Source: G965279335 sp965279285 (GTDB lineage: Bacteria; Pseudomonadota; Gammaproteobacteria; DSM-16500). Taken from it: a stretch of DNA of 64,000 bases. The stretch is taken from NCBI GenBank assembly GCA_965279285.1, contig OZ257147.1:558001-622000 (forward strand), given 5' to 3'. Below are positions 54,466 through 63,063 of the stretch, one piece after another. Every line of letters starts with the position of its first letter. Within the stretch, counting starts at the first letter, position 1. A model generated the notes under the pieces. The model did not search any database. It saw only the letters and a program-made list of their open reading frames with translations, and had not been told where the DNA came from. Both the position numbers and the translations under genes were made by a program.

Positions 54466-54744
54466 ATGGCAAACCATATTAAGACTACCAGTACCCCTAA
54501 TCTTAAACAAATACTGACGCCTACATTATTAGGAGCGGCTATAAAAGCCAGGCGCACCCAAAGCAAACTTCGCATAGAAGACGCGGCGGCGCTTTGTGGC
54601 GTAGCCAAACAAACATACATGAAAATTGAACATGGCCAAGAAACTGTGCAATTCGGCTATGTTTTACAAATCTGCTCTGCTTTAGGCATAAAATTATTTG
54701 TCGCGCCTTGGTTTGATGATGAGGCAAGCAATGACTGGAAATGA
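54466..54744 (+). CDS. hipB: HipB-like antitoxin, Xre-family
   Basis: This 92-residue protein has a Xre helix-turn-helix (about 22-75; LGAAIKARRTQSKLRIEDAA, then CGVAKQTYMKIEHGQ). In HipBA modules the antitoxin binds the promoter and neutralises the kinase HipA. Its end overlaps the start of the hipA-like gene by 14 bp, and three operator-like dyads precede it. The symbol is given for the family; orthology to E. coli hipB is not claimed. Confidence 0.88.
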   Translation: MANHIKTTSTPNLKQILTPTLLGAAIKARRTQSKLRIEDAAALCGVAKQTYMKIEHGQETVQFGYVLQICSALGIKLFVAPWFDDEASNDWK

Positions 54745-56038
54745 GCATGCCCTGAATCTTTATCTAGGGAAAGATAATCTTATTGGTAAATTAATACTGA
54801 CAAAGGATGATCAGCTGTTTTGGCGTTATAATGAAAAATGGCAACAAACAGGTTTTGCTATATCACCACACTTACCTTTAAATAACGATATTCCATCGGT
54901 CAATGCGCAACGTTTTTTACGTAATTTATTGCCGGAGGGTAATGGTTTAGATGAGTTAGTTGCGCATTTTCATCAGTTAAGTAAAAACAATACTTTTGGT
55001 TTGATGCTAGCTTTGGGCATGGATGCACCGGGCGCAATAACTTTTCTTTCTGTAGAAAAAAAATTTCCTACTATACATAAATTTCTACCTATTACTGATG
55101 CTGATTTAGAGCGACGCTTAAATACACGCGATAAATATGGTTTGATCGTATGGCAAGGCAAGCCTCGATTATCTGTCGCTGGGGTACAAGATAAAATTAA
55201 TGTGGTGTTAAATCACAAAGGTCAACTTGGTTTTGGTGAAGGTAGTTTATGTTCAACCCATATTTTAAAATTTGAAAAACAAGAGTTATCTCACTTAGTT
55301 TTAAATGAATACATTACTTTACAGTTCGCTAAAAGCTGTGGATTAAATGTTACAAATGCTAGGTTAATGCGTTTTGGCAAAAATCCTGCATTATTAGTAG
55401 AGCGTTTTGATAGAAAATATATTTCTACCAAAGAAGTAAAACGGCGTCTTGTTATTGATGGATGCCAAGCATTGAATTTACCGCCGACTTATAAGTATGA
55501 ACGAAATTTTGGTAGTTCACGAGATGTAGCGCATATTCGAGATGGGGCAAGCTTTCAAAAATTATTTTCTTTTGCTAATCAATGTGAAAATCCTATTTTA
55601 ACAAAATTACAAATACTTGATTGGGCTTTATTTAATTTACTCGTATTTAATTTTGATGCGCATGGTAAAAATATTACTTTTTTTGTTAGTGCTCAAGGTA
55701 TATCGTTGGCGCCATTTTATGATTTAGTCAATGTTAAAATGTATCCTGATTTTGAACAAGAAATGGCGATGGGATTAGGGAGTGAATTTGATAGTAATCT
55801 TGTTAATGCATATCAGTTAGCTGATTTCGCTGACACATGCCAGCTGTCTCGCGCAATTGTTACTAAGCGACTTCGATTAATAGCTAATAAATTAATTTTA
55901 GCTTTAAATAAAGCAATGAATTTGGATGTGAGTAATAAGGAAGAAATGCGTTATCTGAAAAAGTACAAGTCCATAGTTATGCAACGTTGCCATCATTTGC
56001 TTAAACAAGCGGATGGTATTTCGTCTATTGAATTATAA
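54731..56038 (+). CDS. hipA: HipA-like serine/threonine kinase toxin
   Basis: This 435-residue HipA-family protein has the N-subdomain (LYLGKDNLIGKL, then RFLRNLLPEGNGLDEL), the ATP-loop region SVAGVQDKINVVL, and catalytic and metal motifs FNFDAHGKNITF and LAPFYDLVNV. The kinase therefore looks intact. Known HipA proteins phosphorylate aminoacyl-tRNA synthetases or related targets and induce dormancy. I choose ATG 54731, with GAGG six bases upstream and inside the end of hipB, over an earlier in-frame start at 54698. This signals translational coupling. Confidence 0.92.
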   Translation: MTGNEHALNLYLGKDNLIGKLILTKDDQLFWRYNEKWQQTGFAISPHLPLNNDIPSVNAQRFLRNLLPEGNGLDELVAHFHQLSKNNTFGLMLALGMDAPGAITFLSVEKKFPTIHKFLPITDADLERRLNTRDKYGLIVWQGKPRLSVAGVQDKINVVLNHKGQLGFGEGSLCSTHILKFEKQELSHLVLNEYITLQFAKSCGLNVTNARLMRFGKNPALLVERFDRKYISTKEVKRRLVIDGCQALNLPPTYKYERNFGSSRDVAHIRDGASFQKLFSFANQCENPILTKLQILDWALFNLLVFNFDAHGKNITFFVSAQGISLAPFYDLVNVKMYPDFEQEMAMGLGSEFDSNLVNAYQLADFADTCQLSRAIVTKRLRLIANKLILALNKAMNLDVSNKEEMRYLKKYKSIVMQRCHHLLKQADGISSIEL

Positions 56039-56141
56039 AATAGCTTTGTAGCGAAATAGTTTTTCTTTTTTTCAAGGAGTTATGAATTTATGTGGGTAGA
56101 GCTCTTAAGTTTATTTTAAGCCTATTCTGTTAATATATTGA

Positions 56142-56278
56142 AACTATTTAGCAGTCAGAGAGTGTGGTGGGCACGCTGCGCTTTGCCCACCCTACAAAAG
56201 ATGACAAAAATAAATTATAAAAAATGTAGGGTGGGCAAAGCGTAGCGTGCCCACCAAACCTCAGACTGCTAAACTATA
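56142..56278. repeat. Complete MITE-like element with GTGGGCA arms
   Basis: This is the best-preserved copy: AACTATTTAGCAGTCAGAG on the left, two inward-facing arms (about 56167-56197 and 56225-56256), and CTCAGACTGCTAAACTATA on the right. Confidence 0.85.
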
Positions 56279-56328
56279 TCATTACAAGCAAGCTAAAATT
56301 TTTTAAAATGGACCAAGAGGAGAAAGAC

Positions 56329-59300
56329 ATGTCATCAAGCCATGCACCATTAGACGGAAATAAAAAAAATCCTACTCTACCACCAGTTGATGTTAAATCA
56401 GATGCTAAAAAAGATGAAAAAATTGACGTTTTGGATTTACGAATACAGTTAGCTGAAACATTATCAACGACTGCTCAGCGTTTTGCTTTTTGCCCCATTC
56501 AAATTAGTCGTAATGAATTGCTTGATTATAAGAAAATACGAGAAAAAATTGCAAAATCAATAGAAACAACGTTTTCACTTAATGAAGAAGTGAGTCAAAA
56601 GGAATTACAACCTGTAAGGGTTCGTTTTTCTAATAATATACAACAAGAACCTTTAAATTTCAGGCCTTCTAGAAATGTTCAGCCTAATGAAGCGAATCAA
56701 TTTAACAATGGCACTTAAGTTTCAATACAACTTCCTGCTGGCTTGGTAGCTAAAATAAAAAATAAATTAAAGCCTAAAAAAATTAATTTATTCGACGCAA
56801 CCGGTAAGAGTATTGGTGAGTGTATTATTAACATTAATTCTAAAGGACAATCCTTTAGTGACTGTCAAATATTAATTATTAGCGCTATAAACGTTAAATT
56901 TAATGTAGACCAAGATAAGCGAGGGAATCCGGAATGCATTTCACAGTTAGAGTATTTTCTTGCTGGGAAGGGTTCGCGTCGAGTGTCTATTGAGAAAACT
57001 AATACCGTTGTTCCTTTTGATAAATTTACTGCAAATACAGTGGTTAATGTTAAAATAAATGATGCTGCAATAGTAAAAGCTATTGAAACACGAAGTTCAA
57101 CGCCTCCTGGCGGTATGCCAATACCAAAACCAAGCACAGAGGACAGTAGTGAAGTAAATTCCACTGAAGTAAAATCTGCTGTAATTTTCCCTGTACCTAT
57201 TGCTAGCGCAGTTCCAATTTTGCAAGCTATTGCAAGCTCTTCTCCACTGCTAGTAAGTGATAAAAAAAATATAGATATGCAAATTTTAGATGAAAAAAGC
57301 CTAAAATCAGCAAGTATTTCAGTTAATTTGACTGTTTTACCTTTGCCAGCTCATATAGATGAGAAGCAAAATAGTGAAAGTGATTGTTTAGTTAAATGGG
57401 AAATTTCAAAAACAGTTCATGATCAGAAGCAACTAGAAATACTATATTTATTGGACAGTAGCGGCAGCATGAAGGATCATGAAAAGGGTTTAGCAGTCGT
57501 AGTAAAATTACTGATTAAGCAACACGATGAGCAGTCTTGCGATGATGGCATAACAAGAGTTCATACCGTGGTGAGTTATGGCAATAGTGTAAAGGTTTGG
57601 TCAAAAAGAGAGTCTGCAGCAACTGCTATGGCCAGTGTTGATCACATTATTTTTGAAGGTCATACAACACTTTACAAATCTATTTCGATGTTGCCTGAGT
57701 TGATTAGTAGCGAAGGAATCGTATATTATTTTGGTGATGGTGATAATCGCATCAGCCAATTTGTTCCTGTTGCGGGAGAATCAATTGATGCTAAAAAAAC
57801 AGATTATTATATGAAAGTAGAAGCTGAAGGAGTGCAAGACGAATATAAAAAAATAGTTTCTCCTATTAATTTAAATTCTATAGATCAAACTATTTATCAG
57901 CAAACTTTTACTGAAACAGGCGCGTCGGAATTAAATCAGACACTTAAGACTGTTAGAGCTGCTTACTCTGGTGTTTTACCACGAATTAATTCAATTAGTA
58001 TTGGGGGGCATCATGCTCCAGGTGATTTTCAGCGGCTTGCAGTTGAGTCGGGAGGTAATTATTTTTTTGCAGAAAGCTCTCATGGTGTGTTCAGGCTTAT
58101 TCAATCTTTAGCTGATGTAGCAACTCCGGCTGATTTTTTAAGTGATTTAAAGATTAATTTCGGTAATAGCTCAAGAGCATTACCGTCTTTTTATGCAGGC
58201 GCTAAAAAAACAATGGGAGTGATGAGAGTGCCGCTTCAAGAGGCTCAGGTTATTTTTAAAAATAATTCTTCACTTAGTTTGACACTGCAAGCAGGTGAAG
58301 CGAAAAGTAAGGCGGAGTTAAAAATATCATCCGAAAAATGTAGTGTTAAAGACTATGATTTTGCAACTGATATTATAGGTTTTTATACTGAATTAATGGC
58401 TATTGTTTATCAAAAAAAGGAAATAAATGATCAAGATCATCGGGCTTTGGAGCAATTATTGTTGCGTATTCCAGCTGATTTAAGTTTTGGTGAACTAAAG
58501 AAGTTGATAGTATATGGTATCGAGCTTAAAGAGAGGCCTAAAGGTAATGCATTAACATCTAGAATTGCATTAATATATTCTATCGCTCAGTTAGCGAGTG
58601 TTAATCCGGTTGGAAATGCTGGGGTAGTTGAAGATGTGGGAGTGGTGGCGCGTGGTTTTGTCAGCTCTGGTGCAGCATCAAGATTTCAGAGCGCTGTGAC
58701 GAATAGTATACGTTCAAAAATGAAAACCCCGCTATTTGTTAATGAAGTAGATGACCTTTTATTTCCCAAATTTTCAGATTATACAATTAAAAGTGTGGAG
58801 GATGTTGATAATAAGCATATTCGCTTTATACTTTATAATGAGGAAAGGGTTGAGGCTGCAATTCATGCTTTAAAATTGCGATTTAAGAATATAAAAATTC
58901 TTGCTGATAGAGCTGTTATAACAGTTAGTTCAGATCTTGAATTAGGCTTTATTCGAGCGTTTATGGACCATTCTTGTTGTAACGACGATGGTTTTCCTTT
59001 ACATGCAATTCTAAAAAAACGCCCAAAAATACAAGCCACGGTCTTAACCCCAATCGCTTCTAGCAACCCTAAAGATTGTATCGATAAAAAATCAGAGCAA
59101 GCAGTCAATTTACGCTTACAACTTGCTGTGAAATATAGCTCTGATCCTGTACTTTTTGCTCATTGTTATGCTGTTATGCCACGATCAAAAATGGCTGATT
59201 TTAAAAGCTGGCAAGAGCAAGCAGCGGTTGGCATGCAAGAACAATTTTTGTTTGATGATAAAATTGATTTGACCCAAATAAAAAAATTAAATGTTTTTTT

Positions 59301-60213
59301 CGGTAATAATCCGCAAGAAGCGCCTACTATAATGGCGCCACACACTGACGCTAAATCTATTGATCTAGCTAAATTTTCAATAAACACACGTGCAGTGTTA
59401 GAGTTGGGCTCTTCATTAACAAGTAATATTCTTCTGAGACTTAAGCCTCTGCAAATTAATTTACTTGATGAAAAAGGAAATAAAATTGGTCAATGTTCTA
59501 TATTAAAAACTGCAAAAGATGTTTGCTTTAGCGAATGGAGAATATTAATTATCGATGCTTTAAATTCCATGCTAAAAATGAATCAGAGTGCTGATAGTGT
59601 TTCTGAATTAAAGTTTTATTTAACGGGTAAACAATTAACTGATCAGAGCATTGTTCGTGATCTTGATGCGGTTGTTCCTTCTAGTAAATTTACTCAAGTA
59701 ACTTATGTGGAAGTTGAAATAAAAAATGCAGAATTGGTGAAAAAAATAAGCCAGCTTCAGAGTGCTCAAGCAGATGGCAAGGCTGATTCCAGATTTTTTT
59801 CTGAAAGTTTAAGTGGCTTTTTTCAACCGGCATTCAAAAGCGCTCGATTTGTAGACTCTGATCGATTTGTTAGTCATTTCCGTAAGGAATTTAAGGATGG
59901 AACAAGTTTTGATAAGATAATACCTTATTTAATTAAGCAAAATTTAGTTAGTTGGGAAGAGTCTCAGGGACCATCTGATCGAGTGCTGCATTGTCGTGAT
60001 CAAGAATCTGCTCAAATAGTTGATAAGTTGTTTTCTCAATTAGATTTTTCATCTTGTAACGCGCCCAGGATCAAGCGAAGTAATGTGTTAATGTTAAACT
60101 TAAACTCCGAGATGCAGTCAAGAGCATGTTTTTCTATTAATAATTATCTTGGATGGTATCATTTTCCATTTAAAAAAATCATACCCCAGGAGAGTAAAGT
60201 AATACGTCCATAG
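56329..60213 (+). pseudogene. VWA-domain protein interrupted by one in-frame stop
   Basis: The same reading frame runs from ATG 56329 (GAGGAG six bases upstream) to 60213 and is broken only by TAA at 56716-56718. A von Willebrand A domain has a complete MIDAS (DSSGSM with Asp376, GHTTLY and FGDGDN). A 230-residue segment occurs twice, once before the VWA domain and once near the C-terminus (KPKKINLFDATGKSIGEC versus KPLQINLLDEKGNKIGQC). The stop lies inside the first copy, at a place where the second copy reads through, so a full-length ancestor is clear. The long part could still be expressed from an internal start. No signal peptide is seen. Function is unknown. Confidence 0.8.
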
Positions 60214-60352
60214 AGCAGTTAATTGTTATATTGGTTTGTTGTTATTATGACAATGTAAGTTTTCAACAGTGGGGAGTTTGTTAGAAGATCCTTGTGTCTT
60301 GAAATTATGATATAAATAAAGTGTTCTTATTATCGTTGTACGGTAATAAAAA

Positions 60353-60475
60353 GGGAAGTGATAGATCGTAAGATCCTAGGGCTACAAGCCCGTAGCGAAG
60401 CGAGATCGTCACTTCCCACCCTTAACTAACTCGTACAGTTGCCTGGGACTTTGGATCCCGTACCTACAAGGTTGA
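60353..60475 (+). ncRNA. Candidate bridge RNA of IS110-family element (copy 2)
   Basis: The leader between the element end and the transposase folds into two loops. Target loop (60353-60417): stem GGGAAGTGA/TCACTTCCC, then GATC/GATC, an internal loop, and tip GGGCT-ACA-AGCCC. Its left side TAAGATCCTA (60369-60378) matches the left flank AAGATCCTT. Its right side CGTAGCGAAG (60391-60400) is the reverse complement of the right flank CTTCGCTACG of copy 1, with one mismatch for copy 2. Donor loop (about 60427-60475): ACAGTTGC matches the right end of the element and ACAAG is complementary to CTTGT of the left end. This is the guide layout described for IS110 bridge RNAs. The transcript ends are unknown. 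Confidence 0.8.
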
Positions 60476-60495
60476 GTGCTAAAGGAGTAAATATT

Positions 60496-61453
60496 ATGAT
60501 GGTTCAGGATAAAAAAAGCTATATCGGCATTGATGTTTCTAAAGCATTGTTGGACGTGTATATTTTACCTCATAAAAAGTATATGCAATTTAAAAATGAT
60601 ACAAAAGGAATACAGAAATTGAGCGAAAAATTAAAATCATTTTCCCCGGTTTCTATTGTGATGTAAGCAACAGGAGGGTATGAAAAATTAGTTACCCAAT
60701 CGCTGCAAAAAGCAAATTTTAGCGTTTCTGTTGTTAATCCTAGATTAATCAGAGACTTTGCAAAAGCACTTGGGAAACTGGCTAAAACAGACTTGATTGA
60801 TGCGCAAGTCATTGCTTTATTTGCAGAAAAAATACAGCCTTCAGGAAACGTGGTATACAATGATAATCAGCAGAAATTAGCTGATCTTAATGCACGAAGA
60901 CGTCAGATTATTGAGATGATCACTATGGAAAAAAATCGACTAGATAAAGCAAGCAATGAACTAAAAAAATCAATTCAACGAATTATTAAAGCATTGGAAA
61001 AAGAATTAGAATCTATTAATGAAGCACTGGAACAATCTATCCAACAGGACACTGATTATGCACAAAAAAATGCTTTGCTAAAAAGTATCAAAGGGGTTGG
61101 CTGTGTAGTTGCTGCTACAATCATCGCAGATTTACCCGAGATAGGAAGCGTGAACTCAAAGCAGATTAGCGCCTTGGTTGGCTTAGCTCCTTATAACCGC
61201 GATAGTGGCACATTGAGAGGTAAGCGTACTATCCTGGGGTGGAAGAGTCTCTGTACGCAATAGTCTTTACATGAGTACCTTAGTCGCTATTCGGCACAAC
61301 CCTCAAATTAAAAGCTTTTATAAACGTTTATGCGATGCGGGTAAAAAGAAAAAGGTGGCTATTACTGCTTGCATGCATAAGTTATTAATTATTATGAATG
61401 CTATGATTAAAAATAATGAATTATGGCGTGCAGCAACTGCTGTTGAGATTTAA
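60496..61453 (+). pseudogene. IS110-family transposase with stop and frameshift (copy 2)
   Basis: The start is ATG 60496 with AAAGGAG upstream. The same TAA as in copy 1 replaces the catalytic Glu codon (60664-60666). In addition, one extra C at about 61233 (ATCCTGGGG versus ATCTGGGG) shifts the frame before the conserved Ser-containing motif of the C-terminal domain, so this copy cannot make an intact protein even with readthrough. Confidence 0.9.
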
Positions 61454-61640
61454 TTTTCAAGACAGTTGCTTCGCTGCGCTCAGGATGACAAGTTGCGCTC
61501 AGGATCTTCTAACAAACTCCCCACCACCTAATACTTACATGACAACATTTGATAAAATTATTAAAAATGGTAATATCTCTCGGTAAACAAGAATGGTTCC
61601 TTAATTTTAATATAAAACCTTAAATAAAAGAGAGCATATT

Positions 61641-62222
61641 ATGGCAAAAGCTAAAAAAGCAATTAAAACGAAAAAGAAACCTGTTATTTCCAAAAAAAAG
61701 CCGATTCTAAAAAAAGTTAAAAAAACCGCAAAAAAAGCAGTTATTAAGCGAAAAACTAAAAAAGTATTAGCTATACCTAAAGGTTACCATAGCATTACAC
61801 CATGTCTTACTGTGAGCAATGGTGCTAAAGCGATTGAATTTTACAAAAAAGCATTTGGTGCAAAAATAGTAATGCGTATGGATCGACCGGATGGAAAAAT
61901 TAGTCATGCCGAATTAAAAATTGGCGATTCTAAAATTATGTTAGCGGATGCTTGTTTGGAAATGGGTGCGCTAACGCCGGAAGATTTAGGTGGTTCATCA
62001 ACTGCTGTGCATTTGTATATTAAAGATGTTGATGCAGTTGTAAAACGTGCTGTTTCTTTGGGCGCGAAATTATTAAAAGATGTTGAGGACATGTTTTATG
62101 GCGATCGTTGTGGATTTTTAGTTGATCCTTACGGCCATAAATGGTTTGTTGCTACCCATGTTGAAGATGTGACACCTGCGCAGACAAGAAAGCGTGCTGC
62201 AGCGTTGTCTGGGAAAAAGTAA
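61641..62222 (+). CDS. VOC-family (PhnB-like) protein with histone-like lysine-rich N-terminus
   Basis: The first 45 or so of 193 residues are almost purely Lys, Ala, Ile, Val, Pro and Thr (KKAIKTKKKPVISKKKPILK...), like bacterial histone H1-type tails. Residues about 50-175 form a vicinal-oxygen-chelate domain (SITPCLTVSNGAKAIEFYKK, AELKIGDSKIMLAD, FLVDPYGHKWFVATH) of the PhnB/glyoxalase-like type; a short basic C-terminus follows. VOC proteins of this type act as dioxygenases, isomerases or antibiotic-binding proteins, and the substrate is not predictable. A basic tail could target nucleic acid. AGAGAG lies about eight bases before the ATG. Confidence 0.88.
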   Translation: MAKAKKAIKTKKKPVISKKKPILKKVKKTAKKAVIKRKTKKVLAIPKGYHSITPCLTVSNGAKAIEFYKKAFGAKIVMRMDRPDGKISHAELKIGDSKIMLADACLEMGALTPEDLGGSSTAVHLYIKDVDAVVKRAVSLGAKLLKDVEDMFYGDRCGFLVDPYGHKWFVATHVEDVTPAQTRKRAAALSGKK

Positions 62223-62226
62223 GTAA

Positions 62227-62259
62227 TGTAGGGTGGGCAAAGCGCAGCGTGCCCACCAA
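62227..62259. repeat. Single GTGGGCA REP unit
   Basis: One hairpin arm starting TGTAGGGTGGGCAAAGC stands between convergent genes, just after the VOC stop codon. No partner arm is seen. Confidence 0.8.
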
Positions 62260-62283
62260 GCTTTTTACATCTAATCGTCGTTC

Positions 62284-62697
62284 TTAATTATCCCATGGAT
62301 TGATAACTTCAAGAGTTGGAAATTTAAAGTCTTCAACATTGCGTGTTACAATCGATAAATTATGCTCTAAGGCGGTCGCAGCAATTAGGCTGTCAATAGC
62401 GGGTGCAGGATGTTTTAGTTGAGCTAACATTTTTCCCCAGCGATCTGTTATCTTAAAATCAATTGTCAGTATGCGTGAACCAAACCAGTTTGGAATTTCG
62501 TGTTCAAGCCAAATACGTAATTTTTCACGTTTATTTTTATCTGTTATTTTTTCTATGCCTTTCCTGATTTCTCCTAATGTTAATACGCTAATATATAAGC
62601 TTTCATCAGGAACATTTTCAAACCAATGTACTACATGCTTATTTGGGGTGGGGCGTACTAACTCTGATAAAACGTTGGTGTCTATCAAATAACTCAT
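62284..62697 (-). CDS. vapC: VapC-family PIN-domain toxin
   Basis: This 137-residue PIN-domain ribonuclease has the expected acidic residues Asp6 (YLIDTN), Glu43 (TLGEIRKG), Asp102 (AIDSLIAATAL) and Asp123 (TRNVEDF). VapC toxins cleave tRNA or rRNA, and the paired antitoxin blocks the active site. Its ATG overlaps the antitoxin stop by 4 bp (ATGA), as usual for such pairs. The acidic site appears complete, so the toxin should be active. Confidence 0.93.
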   Translation of the reverse strand: MSYLIDTNVLSELVRPTPNKHVVHWFENVPDESLYISVLTLGEIRKGIEKITDKNKREKLRIWLEHEIPNWFGSRILTIDFKITDRWGKMLAQLKHPAPAIDSLIAATALEHNLSIVTRNVEDFKFPTLEVINPWDN

Positions 62698-62942
62698 AGC
62701 CTGGGATCTCGGTCGGTCGAGCGATCACGTTTGATTTTGAGATTAACACCCATTAATGGTGAGCGTCTTAAAAATAATATAAAAGTAGGTTTGGGGCTTT
62801 TTAGTTGCTCATATTCTTTTTGTGAAAGAATTACAACGGCAGGTTTCCCGTGTAAAGTCACTTGCTGTGGCCCATTTTGCAAGGCGCTTTTGACTAGCTT
62901 ACTAAATTGGGCTTTAGCTTGTTGAAGTTGCCATTCGCGCAT
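62694..62942 (-). CDS. Phd/YefM-family antitoxin
   Basis: This 82-residue protein begins with the Phd/YefM DNA-binding fold (WQLQQAKAQFSKLVKSALQN, then VTLHGKPAVVILSQKEYEQL), followed by a C-terminal toxin-binding stretch that is basic and probably unfolded when free. AAGGAA lies before the ATG. A perfect dyad stands 16 bp upstream and probably serves for autorepression together with the toxin. Confidence 0.92.
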   Translation of the reverse strand: MREWQLQQAKAQFSKLVKSALQNGPQQVTLHGKPAVVILSQKEYEQLKSPKPTFILFLRRSPLMGVNLKIKRDRSTDRDPRL

Positions 62943-62957
62943 GGTTTTCCTTATTAT

Positions 62958-62974
62958 AACTAGTCTGACTAGTT
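62958..62974. promoter_or_regulatory. Operator dyad of the vapC module, AACTAGT-N3-ACTAGTT
   Basis: A perfect 7-bp inverted repeat lies between two TATAAT-like hexamers on the minus strand, 16 bp before the antitoxin start. This fits an autoregulatory site over the promoter. Confidence 0.65.
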
Positions 62975-63019
62975 TATTATAGCTCGGGTTAGGGGGGGTA
63001 GTAAAGGGTTTTTGATGGA

Positions 63020-63053
63020 GTGGTGGGCACGCTGTGCTTTGCCCACCCTACAT
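63020..63053. repeat. Single GTGGGCA REP unit
   Basis: One hairpin arm (GGTGGGCACGCTG...CCCTACA) lies 10 bp after the stop of the next leftward gene and could end its transcription. Confidence 0.8.
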
Positions 63054-63063
63054 TTTGATGATG

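Larger units (their letters stand above)
60291..61470 (+). mobile_element. IS110-family insertion sequence, copy 2
   Basis: It has the same ends as copy 1 (TGTCTTGAAAT at 60295, ATTTTCAAGACA at 61453), with CT dinucleotides at both junctions (60291-60292 and 61469-61470). It is one base longer than copy 1, which is explained by a single inserted C in the transposase gene. The orientation is opposite to copy 1 and the pair brackets about 8.7 kb. Confidence 0.93.
60269..61524. repeat. 22-bp perfect inverted repeat flanking IS copy 2
   Basis: GTGGGGAGTTTGTTAGAAGATC (60269-60290) ends next to the left junction, and its exact inverse lies at 61503-61524. Before insertion the two would have formed a hairpin around GATCCTTCGCTGCGCTCAGG, in line with a REP palindrome as target. 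Confidence 0.8.

Noticed and set aside
50415..61453. Alternative genetic code to explain the TAA in both transposases and in the VWA gene
   Set aside because: TAA ends many normal genes in the window (for example the aminoacyl-independent FadL-neighbour and phage genes) at family-typical lengths, so it is a real stop here.
50398..61470. Composite transposon formed by the two IS copies
   Set aside because: IS110-family elements move by RNA-guided recombination through circles, not by co-mobilising flanked segments in the Tn5/Tn10 manner, and each copy has its own REP target flanks.
1488..63053. Repeated GTGGGCA units as a possible CRISPR array
   Set aside because: Units are scattered, in both orientations, without regular spacing or unique spacers, and no cas genes are present.
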